Assembly: GCA_910587445.1 (NCBI GenBank)
Contig: CAJULE010000005.1
Coordinates: 1 to 64,000, forward strand
DNA: 64,000 nucleotides
Direction: 5' to 3'
From: an uncultured Christensenellaceae bacterium
GTDB lineage: Bacteria; Bacillota; Clostridia; Christensenellales; Pumilibacteraceae
Part shown: positions 49,276-56,684 of the stretch, one piece after another
Layout: each line of letters begins with the position of its first letter
How positions within the stretch are numbered: the stretch's first letter is position 1
Notes under the pieces: generated by a model
The model's database searches: none
The model's input: only the letters and a program-made list of their open reading frames with translations
What the model was told of the DNA's origin: nothing
Translations under genes and position numbers: made by a program

Positions 49276-50452
49276 ATTTTTTATCTCCTTTAAACTCACT
49301 GAACAGCGGCGACAAAGCCCGCAGATCGTTCACAGCTTTCACTACGTTTTCTATTGTGTAATCCACATCGGCATCCGTAGTATATTTACCGAACGAAAAT
49401 CTGATCGAACCGTGAGCCTTTTCTATAGGCAATCCGGTTGCAAGCAGTACGTGGGACGGATCGAGAGATCCCGACGAACACGCAGATCCGGACGAACACG
49501 CTATGCCCGCCATATCGAGCCTTAATAGCAACGATTCGCCCTCAATAAATTCGAAAGCGAAATTCGCATTTTGCGGCAGACGTCTTTCCCTGTCTCCGTT
49601 GTATACGACATACGGAACTCTGCTTTCGATACTCTTGACAAAACGGTCGCGCAACTTTTTTATTTTTGCCGAGTTTTCGTTCATTTCCGCAAGCGCGATT
49701 TCGAGAGCCGCCGCAAGTCCTACGACCTCGGGAACGTTCGTAGTACCTCCGCGCATGGAACGCTCTTGATGCCCTCCCGTAACCAGTTTATCGGGCTTGA
49801 TTCCGCTTCTTATATACAAAACGCCGATTCCCTTCGGACCGTAAAACTTGTGCGCGGAAAAGGTGAGCAAATCTACATTCCATCCGTTAATGTCGACGGG
49901 TATGGAACCCATTGCTTGAACGGCGTCCGTGTGGAACAGAGCTCCGTGTCTGTGCGCAATCTCGCAAAGTTCTTTAACGGGCTGGATTGTTCCTATTTCG
50001 TTGTTGGCAGTCATGACGGAAACGATCGACGTATCGTCGGTAATGACGTTTTCGAGCGTTTTCGGTTGAATGATACCGTTGTTGTCCGGAGCAAGATAAG
50101 TTACTTTAAAGCCCTCATGCTCGAGCTGTTTTGCCGAATGCATAATCGCGGCGTGTTCTATGGCGCTGACGATAATATGTTTACCTTTTCGAACATACGC
50201 GTTTGCGGTGCCTTTGAGAGCCCAATTGTCGCCTTCCGTGCCGCCCGAAGTGAAATAGATCTCGGTGGGCTTTACTTTTAAAAGCTCGGCTATTTTTCTC
50301 CGCGCGGAATCCACGGCTTGAGCGCCTTCGCGACCGAAGCCGTGCAAGCTGTTTGCATTTCCGAACACCTCTGTAAAATAGGGCTTCATTTTTTCGAACA
50401 CGCGCTCGTCTACGGGCGTGGTTGCCGAATAATCCAAATAAACTTTTTTCAT
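49268..50452 (-). CDS. iscS: cysteine desulfurase (IscS/NifS family)
   Basis: PLP enzyme that takes sulfur from cysteine for Fe-S clusters and tRNA thiolation. It begins VYLDYSATTPVD and includes TSGGTEGDNWAL, FHTDAVQAMG, the PLP-Lys motif FSAHKFYGPKG, and the Cys loop CSSGSACSSGS. Length 394 aa. The order iscR-iscS-iscU marks a clostridial ISC-type cluster. Confidence 0.96.
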   Translation of the reverse strand: MKKVYLDYSATTPVDERVFEKMKPYFTEVFGNANSLHGFGREGAQAVDSARRKIAELLKVKPTEIYFTSGGTEGDNWALKGTANAYVRKGKHIIVSAIEHAAIMHSAKQLEHEGFKVTYLAPDNNGIIQPKTLENVITDDTSIVSVMTANNEIGTIQPVKELCEIAHRHGALFHTDAVQAMGSIPVDINGWNVDLLTFSAHKFYGPKGIGVLYIRSGIKPDKLVTGGHQERSMRGGTTNVPEVVGLAAALEIALAEMNENSAKIKKLRDRFVKSIESRVPYVVYNGDRERRLPQNANFAFEFIEGESLLLRLDMAGIACSSGSACSSGSLDPSHVLLATGLPIEKAHGSIRFSFGKYTTDADVDYTIENVVKAVNDLRALSPLFSEFKGDKKYV

Positions 50453-50465
50453 AGAAAATCCTCTA

Positions 50466-50858
50466 TTACACGCATTTATAATCGTCTATCATATTTTGAA
50501 GGCTTGTCTGTTGTAGTACGTCGTGTATGCTGTCCGACAGTTTTTTGAATATTCTCTTATTCGGACAGTAGTCGTCGCGACAGGTGGAATTGCAGTGATA
50601 TTCGAAATTGTCGTCCATTGCGTCCAATATGTCTCCTACGGAAATTTCCGATGCCGGTTTCGAAAGACTGTAACCGCCGCTCATGCCGCGAGCGCTGTCG
50701 ACGATGCCGGCTTTACGAAGCTTTATCATGAGCTGCTCGAGATATTTCAAACTCAATTCCGATTGCTCGCTTAGCTTTGTAAGTGACACGGTGCCACCCG
50801 CTACGCCGAGCAGGAAGCACACTCGCAAGCCGTATCTTGACCTGGTGGACAGTTTCAT
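50466..50858 (-). CDS. iscR: Rrf2 family regulator, IscR-like
   Basis: Winged-helix regulator of 130 aa, MKLSTRSRYGLRVCFLLGVA (in part), with recognition element SLKYLEQLMIKLRKAG. Three cysteines C89, C93 and C98 in HCNSTCRDDYC fit an Fe-S-binding member. It likely represses the isc operon it heads when clusters are sufficient. The ATG at 50858 has GGGAGG 6 bases upstream; the frame is open further but has no ribosome site there. Confidence 0.92.
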   Translation of the reverse strand: MKLSTRSRYGLRVCFLLGVAGGTVSLTKLSEQSELSLKYLEQLMIKLRKAGIVDSARGMSGGYSLSKPASEISVGDILDAMDDNFEYHCNSTCRDDYCPNKRIFKKLSDSIHDVLQQTSLQNMIDDYKCV

Positions 50859-50885
50859 TGCGTTCCTCCCGATTAAATCGACTAT

Positions 50886-50914
50886 AGTATAGCTTAAGTA
50901 TTTGCCGATGTCAA
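50886..50914 (-). promoter_or_regulatory. promoter of iscR-iscS-iscU
   Basis: TTGACA (50909-50914), a 17-bp spacer and TATACT (50886-50891) on the minus strand. The palindrome ACTATAGT overlaps the -10 end, a plausible but unproven part of an IscR site. Confidence 0.85.
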
Positions 50915-50949
50915 GCAAAATACCCTATCTTTTCGATAGGGTATTTTGC
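50915..50949 (-). terminator. terminator of glyA abutting the iscR promoter
   Basis: A perfect 15-bp stem GCAAAATACCCTATC with its complement and a 5-nt loop, 21 bp after the glyA stop. Its last base touches the iscR -35 box, so no separate T-run exists outside the stem. Confidence 0.7.
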
Positions 50950-50970
50950 GAATTTACTTAATTTCAATAA

Positions 50971-52224
50971 TCAAAGGTTGTCGAGTCCGTCATACAAAGG
51001 ATATTTTTTGCATAAAGCGGCTACTCTTTTGCTTACGCTTTCGAGTGCGTTTTCACGCTCGTGCACCGTCATGGCAATGAGCTTGCCTATTTCGACCATG
51101 TCCGCTTCCTTCATGCCTCGAGACGTGACTGCCGGAGTGCCTACGCGAATACCGCTTGTGACGAACGGCGACTGAGGATCGTTGGGAATGGCATTTTTAT
51201 TAACCGTAATGTGACATTCGTCCAAAAGGTGTTCAAGTTCTTTACCCGTTATGTTTGCGTTTGTGAGTTTTACGAGCATGAGATGATTGTCTGTTCCGCC
51301 GGATACAAGTTCGAGCCCTTCGGAAATGAGCGTAGAAGCGAGGGTTTTGGCATTTTTCACTACTTGTTGCTGATATGCTTTAAATTCGGGAGTTCCCGCT
51401 TCTTTAAACGCAACGGCTTTGCCGGCTATCACGTGCATGAGAGGTCCGCCTTGACTGCCGGGGAAAACCGCTTTGTCTATTTTCTTGGCGAGCTCTTCCT
51501 TGCACATGATCATTCCGCCTCGAGGTCCGCGCAATGTCTTATGCGTTGTCGTCGTGACGACGTCGGCATAAGGCACGGGGCTCGGATGCTCGCCCGCAAT
51601 TACAAGACCGGCTATGTGTGCGATATCGACCATGAGATATGCGCCCACTTTGTCCGCTATTTCTCTGAAACGCTTAAAATCGATCGTGCGCGAATATGCG
51701 CTTGCGCCTGCAAGTATAAGCTTGGGCTTGTGTTCGAGCGCGAGCTTTTCCACTTCGTCGTAATCTATTGTTTCCGTCTTGTCGCTCAATCCGTACGGAA
51801 CGATTTTATAATTCAGTCCCGAAAAGTTTACAGGACTGCCGTGCGAAAGATGTCCGCCGTGAGCAAGGCTCATGCTGAGCACGGTGTCTCCTACGTTCAG
51901 AAGCGCAAGAAATACCGCAAGATTGGCATTGGCGCCGCTGTGCGGCTGGACGTTTGCGTGCTCGCATCCGAACAGACTTTTTGCGCGCTGTATCGCCAAA
52001 GTTTCCACTTCGTCGACGAATTGACAGCCGCCGTAATAGCGCTTGCCGCTGTAGCCTTCGGCGTACTTGTTCGTGAGATGAGAGCCTACTGCCGCCATCA
52101 CCGCGCTGCTTACGAAATTTTCGCTTGCAATGAGCTCGATGTTGTTTTGCTGCCGCGACAGCTCGCGCTTCATGCTTTCGGCAACTTCCCTGTCCGTCTT
52201 TGCTATTAGTTTGAGATCAATCAT
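50971..52224 (-). CDS. glyA: serine hydroxymethyltransferase
   Basis: PLP enzyme converting serine and THF to glycine and methylene-THF, which feeds FolD. It has QQNNIELIASENFVSSAVM (in part), YAEGYSGKRYYGGCQFVD (in part), the PLP-Lys motif TTTTHKTLRGPRGGMI, and PHSGANANLAV. Length 417 aa. It overlaps the end of the RseC-like gene by 8 bp. Confidence 0.98.
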   Translation of the reverse strand: MIDLKLIAKTDREVAESMKRELSRQQNNIELIASENFVSSAVMAAVGSHLTNKYAEGYSGKRYYGGCQFVDEVETLAIQRAKSLFGCEHANVQPHSGANANLAVFLALLNVGDTVLSMSLAHGGHLSHGSPVNFSGLNYKIVPYGLSDKTETIDYDEVEKLALEHKPKLILAGASAYSRTIDFKRFREIADKVGAYLMVDIAHIAGLVIAGEHPSPVPYADVVTTTTHKTLRGPRGGMIMCKEELAKKIDKAVFPGSQGGPLMHVIAGKAVAFKEAGTPEFKAYQQQVVKNAKTLASTLISEGLELVSGGTDNHLMLVKLTNANITGKELEHLLDECHITVNKNAIPNDPQSPFVTSGIRVGTPAVTSRGMKEADMVEIGKLIAMTVHERENALESVSKRVAALCKKYPLYDGLDNL

Positions 52225-52657
52225 TGGTTTCTCCTATATGATTATTATTTTCGATTATTTTTTTGACTGTCGGCATAAACGCAGAGTTGCGTCTTATAAG
52301 TCTGTCGAATAGAATTATCAGGCACAGTCCGATCAAAAGCGCTCCGATAATAGACGGAATTTGAACGTACCATCTGTAATTTGCCGTTATTATAACGGCT
52401 GCAAGCATGAGCAGAAGCGGCGCAAGAAACAGAACGAGCGACGAGCCCTTAATCGATCTCTGCGGCATTTCGACTATCACGCTGTCTCCCGCCCTACATT
52501 CCGCTTCGAGTCGCGCATTCATGCGAACGGTATTTCTGCGGTTGAACGAGCACGCTTTGCAACCATCGCACTGCGGCTTGCGTTCGAGCTCTATGACGGC
52601 AAAATTCTTTTTCACTTTGATAACTTTGCACTCTTCCGTTATCGGTTCAACAGGCAT
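52217..52657 (-). CDS. RseC/MucC-like positive regulator, SoxR-reducing type
   Basis: A 146-aa protein with an N-terminal beta-rich domain carrying Cys10 and a C30-x2-C33-x2-C36 cluster (QCDGCKAC). Two transmembrane helices (about residues 75-92 and 99-117) and a basic tail follow. This matches RseC/MucC family proteins, often linked to Rnf-type electron transfer, although no rnf genes are here. The ATG at 52657 has GGGAGGT 6 bases upstream. Redox sensing is an inference. Confidence 0.8.
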   Translation of the reverse strand: MPVEPITEECKVIKVKKNFAVIELERKPQCDGCKACSFNRRNTVRMNARLEAECRAGDSVIVEMPQRSIKGSSLVLFLAPLLLMLAAVIITANYRWYVQIPSIIGALLIGLCLIILFDRLIRRNSAFMPTVKKIIENNNHIGETND

Positions 52658-53316
52658 TGAATTACCTCCCGAGCGAGCACACACCCCATCATTGCGGGTA
52701 CATACGAAATGCTTGACGGCGGCACGGAATTTGTTATTGCCGGAGTCGTTGCGCATACCGTGCGGTGATTCGTTATTCCGGCTTTGCGGAGCGCCGAACG
52801 TACGGCTTTTGCAAGTCCGTCTCCCGATGTGGAAAAGATGTCGACAGCTTTGAATTCCGTATACAGCCGATTTCCCGCTCCGAGAGCCGAAATACAAGGA
52901 ATGTTTCTCGACTTACATTCGAGAATCAAGTCGACTTTGTCTTTTACGCTGTCGATCGCATCGACACAATAATCGAACTTACGCGATGAAAATATTGTTT
53001 CGGCAGTGTCTTTCGAAAAACGTATTTCGAGTGCGTCAATCGATAAATCGGGATTTATATCCCGCAGACGATCGGAAACGACATCGACTTTTGCAAGACC
53101 TACCGTAGACTCGAGAGCGATGATTTGACGGTTGATATTCGTGACGTCGATATCGTCGCAGTCCACAACGGTAATGACGCCCACGCCGCAACGCGCCAGC
53201 ATTTCGACGGCATAACCTCCCACTCCGCCGACGCCTACAACAAGCACACTGCTGCTTTCGAGCTTCTTTTGCCCGTCGTCTCCTATGAGCGCGTTGTTTC
53301 GAGCGAATCGGTTCAT
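52639..53316 (-). CDS. tcdA: tRNA threonylcarbamoyladenosine dehydratase (TcdA/CsdL)
   Basis: E1-like ATP-dependent enzyme that cyclises t6A37 to ct6A in tRNA. It shows VLVVGVGGVGGYAVEMLARC (in part), the adenylation site DCDDIDVTNINRQI, and VDAIDSVKDKVDLI, and the end VPAMMGCVLAREVI. Length 225 aa. It overlaps hisS by 4 bp, so it is coupled to a tRNA-charging gene. Confidence 0.93.
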   Translation of the reverse strand: MNRFARNNALIGDDGQKKLESSSVLVVGVGGVGGYAVEMLARCGVGVITVVDCDDIDVTNINRQIIALESTVGLAKVDVVSDRLRDINPDLSIDALEIRFSKDTAETIFSSRKFDYCVDAIDSVKDKVDLILECKSRNIPCISALGAGNRLYTEFKAVDIFSTSGDGLAKAVRSALRKAGITNHRTVCATTPAITNSVPPSSISYVPAMMGCVLAREVIQCLLNR

Positions 53317-54569
53317 GAATCGGAACCGATAGCTTGTGCGAGATTTTTAAGCTGTGCTTCGAATATATGTCCGTCGGACAGTCTTTTTACGGACACTTTG
53401 CCGCTTGCCAATTCGTTTTCGCCTATGACAACGGCATATTTTGCACCTATTTTATCCGCATATTTAAACTGCGATTTCAGACTGCGTCCGTTGTATTCGG
53501 TATCGGCGCTTACTCCGGCGGCTCGAAGCTCTCGCACCGTTTTAAGACATTCGTCGACATAAGACGGGCTTTGACTCATTACGAAAACTTCCAGACTCGG
53601 GGCTTCTCCGAGGCTCAATCCGAGCGCTTCCGTCAAAAGAAGCAGTCTTTCGAGCCCCAAGCCGAAGCCGACACACGGCGTTGCTTTTCCTCCTACCGAT
53701 TCTACGAGATTGTCGTATCGTCCGCCTCCGCATACGGTGCCTTGCGCGCCGAGTGCAGTCGTAACGAATTCGAACACTGTTTTCGTATAATAATCGAGAC
53801 CTCTTACGATGTCCGGATCGATCTCGTAAGGAATGTCGGCGTCGTCGAGATATGCTCGCAGAAGCGCCATATGTTCCTTGCAATCGTCGCAGATATAATC
53901 TATTATACGAGGAGCGCCCGAAACGATCTCTTTACACCCGGGAACTTTACAATCTATTACCCGAAGCGGATTCTTCTCGAAACGTTCGCGGCACGTCGGG
54001 CAAAGAGAGTCGAGCTTCAAAGCGAGATATTCTTTAAGCGCGATATTGTACTTTTCGCGGCACGTCGGACAGCCTATGCTGTTCAAACGTAGCTTTAATT
54101 GTTCGATGCCGATTGCCGACAGAAAATCATAGGCAAGCTTTATGACCTCATAGTCCATGACGGGGCTTGCCGATCCGTAGACCTCTACGCCGAACTGGTG
54201 GTGCTCTCTGTATCGTCCTGCCTGCGGATTTTCATAGCGGAAAACGGGTGTGAAGTAATACATCTTGAGCGGCAAGGAATTTGCCTCGAGCGAATTTTCC
54301 ACATAGCTTCTCGCTACACAAGCCGTGCCTTCGGGCTTAAGTGTAAGAGACCGACCCGCTTTATCCTCGAACGTATACATTTCCTTAGACACAACGTCGG
54401 TATTGTCTCCTATCGAGCGCGTAAAAAGTCCCGTATGCTCGAATGTCGGCGTGCGTATTTCCTTAAAACCGCCGAGCGCACAAACTTTGCGGGCAATACC
54501 TTCTGCATATTGCCACTTGTAACTGTCCTGAGGAAGGACGTCCTTTACTCCTTTGGGAATTCTGATCAT
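53313..54569 (-). CDS. hisS: histidyl-tRNA synthetase
   Basis: Class II synthetase for tRNA-His. It has GVKDVLPQDSYKW, motif 2 YREHHQFGVEVYG, the histidine-binding RGLDYYTKTVFEF and GGGRYDNLVE, motif 3 GFGLGLERLLLL, and a C-terminal anticodon domain (about 325-418). A Cys-rich stretch near residues 166-216 (CPTC..., CPTCRERF, CKVPGCKE, CDDCKE) is an insertion-domain metal site seen in some bacterial enzymes. The HisZ paralogue is at 6391-7596. Confidence 0.97.
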   Translation of the reverse strand: MIRIPKGVKDVLPQDSYKWQYAEGIARKVCALGGFKEIRTPTFEHTGLFTRSIGDNTDVVSKEMYTFEDKAGRSLTLKPEGTACVARSYVENSLEANSLPLKMYYFTPVFRYENPQAGRYREHHQFGVEVYGSASPVMDYEVIKLAYDFLSAIGIEQLKLRLNSIGCPTCREKYNIALKEYLALKLDSLCPTCRERFEKNPLRVIDCKVPGCKEIVSGAPRIIDYICDDCKEHMALLRAYLDDADIPYEIDPDIVRGLDYYTKTVFEFVTTALGAQGTVCGGGRYDNLVESVGGKATPCVGFGLGLERLLLLTEALGLSLGEAPSLEVFVMSQSPSYVDECLKTVRELRAAGVSADTEYNGRSLKSQFKYADKIGAKYAVVIGENELASGKVSVKRLSDGHIFEAQLKNLAQAIGSDS

Positions 54570-54585
54570 CTGTCTGTCCTTGCGA

Positions 54586-55896
54586 TTATAAAATGAATTT
54601 GCGCAAATCGTGTTTCTTGATTTGCTTGCTCAAATGGTCCTTAACATATTTTGCGTCGATGACAACGTCTATCATGGGATGATCGCCGCTCGCATTGAAA
54701 CTGACGTCCTCGAGCAAGCTTTCCATAATAGTGTGAAGCCGTCTTGCGCCTATATCTTCGGTCGTTTCGTTTTCTGCGACGGCAACCTTGGACATTTCTT
54801 CTATAGCGTCTCGCGTAAACTCGAGATTTATATTGTCGACCTTCATAAGCGCCGCATATTGTTTCGTGATTGCGTTGTCGGGAACGGTGAAGATGTTGAC
54901 GAAGTCCTCATACGTCAGACTGTTGAGCTCGACAACTATCGGAAAACGTCCCTGAAGCTCGGGAATAAGGTCATTTATTTTGCTGATGTGGAAAGCGCCC
55001 GATGCAATAAAAAGAATGTAATCCGTCTTTATGGCTCCGTACTTTGTCATAACGGTGCAACCTTCGACAATAGGCAAAATATCGCGTTGAACGCCTTCGC
55101 GTGAAACATCGGGACCGCTGCGGCTTCCCGACCCCGCAATTTTATCTATTTCGTCGATAAATATTATTCCGCTCTGTTCTGCGCGTTTGACGGCTTCGGT
55201 GTTAATGCTGTCGGAATCTATAAGCTTTTCGCTCTCTTCCAATATAAGCAGCTTCATCGCTTCCTTTACGGTAAGCTTGCGTTTCTTTTTTCTTTTGGGA
55301 AACAATCCGCCGAACATATCTCCGATATTGATTTCCGCACCCGTGCCCGGAATGACTTCCATGGGCTTCGGCATATCGTTTACTTCGAGTTCGAGAATCT
55401 GGCTGTTGAGCTTTCCTGCTCTCAAATCATTCAGAAGGTTTTGCTTCAAAACCTTATCGGGCGTTTCGCCGCTTTGCTTTTTCTTGGCGGTATAAAGTAC
55501 GTCTACAACTTTGCTTTCCGCGTCGGCACGAGCTTTTGTTTCGACCTCGGCAAGCTTCTCTTCCTTTACGAGACGAACGGCGACTTCGGCAAGATCCCTT
55601 ATCATGGATTCGACGTCTCTGCCGACATATCCGACTTCGGTGAACTTTGTCGCTTCGACTTTGATGAAAGGAGCGCGAACGAGCTTTGCGAGTCTTCTCG
55701 ATATTTCGGTTTTACCTACGCCCGTAGGACCTTTCATTATGATATTTTTCGGAGTGATTTCGTCTCTGATATCGTCGGGAAGCTTACTTCTGCGATATCT
55801 GTTGCGTAGCGCAATAGCTACAGCCTTTTTGGCTTCGTGCTGTCCTATGATATATCTGTCAAGTTCGGCAACTATCTGTTTGGGGGACATTTCCAT
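54586..55896 (-). CDS. hslU: ATP-dependent protease ATPase subunit HslU
   Basis: AAA+ unfoldase that feeds HslV. It starts with MSPKQIVAELDRYIIGQHEA (in part) and has Walker A GPTGVGKTEISRRLA, Walker B GIIFIDEIDKIAG, an I-domain near residues 110-240, and the C-terminal HDLRKFIL that docks into HslV. The frame is open 54 codons further into hslV, but the ATG at 55896 has AGGAGGT 6 bases upstream, giving 436 aa. Confidence 0.97.
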   Translation of the reverse strand: MEMSPKQIVAELDRYIIGQHEAKKAVAIALRNRYRRSKLPDDIRDEITPKNIIMKGPTGVGKTEISRRLAKLVRAPFIKVEATKFTEVGYVGRDVESMIRDLAEVAVRLVKEEKLAEVETKARADAESKVVDVLYTAKKKQSGETPDKVLKQNLLNDLRAGKLNSQILELEVNDMPKPMEVIPGTGAEINIGDMFGGLFPKRKKKRKLTVKEAMKLLILEESEKLIDSDSINTEAVKRAEQSGIIFIDEIDKIAGSGSRSGPDVSREGVQRDILPIVEGCTVMTKYGAIKTDYILFIASGAFHISKINDLIPELQGRFPIVVELNSLTYEDFVNIFTVPDNAITKQYAALMKVDNINLEFTRDAIEEMSKVAVAENETTEDIGARRLHTIMESLLEDVSFNASGDHPMIDVVIDAKYVKDHLSKQIKKHDLRKFIL

Positions 55897-55898
55897 GG

Positions 55899-56432
55899 TT
55901 ATACCTCCTCGACCGTAAGATTGCCGTTTGTGAATATGCAAATCTCGGAAGCTATTCTCATAGCCTCTACTGCGATTTCGCGGGCAGACATCTTCGTATT
56001 CGCTTCGAGAGCGCGAGCTGCGGCAAGCGCGAAATTTCCGCCGCTTCCTATGGCGCATACTCCGCTTTCGGGCTCTATGACGTTGCCCGAGCCGTCTACG
56101 ATGTAAAGCTCGTTTGCATCGGCAACTATCATCATAGCCTCAAGCTGGCGCAAAGCTTTGTCGCCTCGCCATAGCATGGCAAGTTCTACGGCGCTGCGCA
56201 TGAGATTGCCGCTGTATTTATTCAGCATTTCTTCGAACCGCTCGGAAAGAGTAAATGCGTCGGCGACCGAGCCTGCAAATCCCGTAATTACTTTTCCGTC
56301 GTATATGCGGCGCACCTTTACTGCATTTCCCTTCATAATGAAGGTTTGTCCGCCCGTAACTTGTCCGTCTCCGGCTATGACCGTTTTGCCGTTTCTTTTG
56401 ACGGCAACAATCGTCGTACCTTTAAAATCCAT
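55899..56432 (-). CDS. hslV: ATP-dependent protease subunit HslV
   Basis: Proteasome-related peptidase that forms a dodecamer with HslU. A 5-residue propeptide MDFKG precedes catalytic Thr6 in TTIVAVKRNGKTVIAGDGQV (in part). It also has KVRRIYDGKVITGFAGSVAD (in part) and SGGNFALAAARAL. Length 177 aa. The ATG at 56432 has AAGGAG 5 bases upstream. A hairpin-rich leader with two promoters precedes it. Confidence 0.96.
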   Translation of the reverse strand: MDFKGTTIVAVKRNGKTVIAGDGQVTGGQTFIMKGNAVKVRRIYDGKVITGFAGSVADAFTLSERFEEMLNKYSGNLMRSAVELAMLWRGDKALRQLEAMMIVADANELYIVDGSGNVIEPESGVCAIGSGGNFALAAARALEANTKMSAREIAVEAMRIASEICIFTNGNLTVEEV

Positions 56433-56489
56433 GAAATCTCCTTCATTGCCGTAAAACACGGTGCCTCGGCAAATCGATTATTTTTCTTT

Positions 56490-56495
56490 ATTATA
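56490..56495 (-). promoter_or_regulatory. second (proximal) extended -10 promoter of hslVU
   Basis: TATAAT preceded by TGT on the minus strand, in the context ATGTTATAATA, which repeats the distal promoter nearly exactly. No good -35 lies at 17 bp. It sits about 58 bp before the hslV ATG. Confidence 0.45.
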
Positions 56496-56507
56496 ACATT
56501 AAAAGTT

Positions 56508-56607
56508 GTAGCAAACGCTACTTGCGGCTATCGCCGACGTTTTACTCCGTAAAACAACTTTTTGTTGAAATACGGGCGCGGATTTGCCCTTACAAGCAAG
56601 TAAATCC
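56508..56607 (-). ncRNA. hairpin-rich transcribed segment, possible small RNA or hslVU leader
   Basis: Downstream of the distal promoter five short stems follow each other: GGATTT/AAATCC (with an alternative GGGC/GCCC), CAAC/GTTG, GTTTTAC/GTAAAAC, CGGC/GCCG and GTAGC/GCTAC. The last is followed on the minus strand by AACTTTTAATG, a weak terminator-like end, and then by the proximal promoter. No open reading frame is evident. It may be a small RNA, an attenuating leader, or decayed inserted sequence. I recognise no Rfam family. Confidence 0.4.
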
Positions 56608-56613
56608 ACTTGT

Positions 56614-56642
56614 ATTATAACATCAAAACGAACAAAAAACAA
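56614..56642 (-). promoter_or_regulatory. distal promoter upstream of hslVU
   Basis: TTGTTT (56637-56642), a 17-bp spacer, and the extended -10 TGTTATAAT (TATAAT at 56614-56619) on the minus strand, about 43 bp after the topA stop. Confidence 0.6.
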
Positions 56643-56684
56643 GTTTTTTACACGAAGCTTTTGCTGTTTGCTTTTAATTTCTCT

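Noticed and set aside
51061..52209. 382-codon open frame on the plus strand opposite glyA, and similar long plus-strand frames at 56610-57869, 46481-47569, 35986-36900 and 34047-34919
   Set aside because: Each lies exactly antisense to a well-conserved gene, has no ribosome site and gives Phe/Tyr/Arg/Cys-rich translations with no recognisable motif. They result from the codon usage of the real minus-strand genes.
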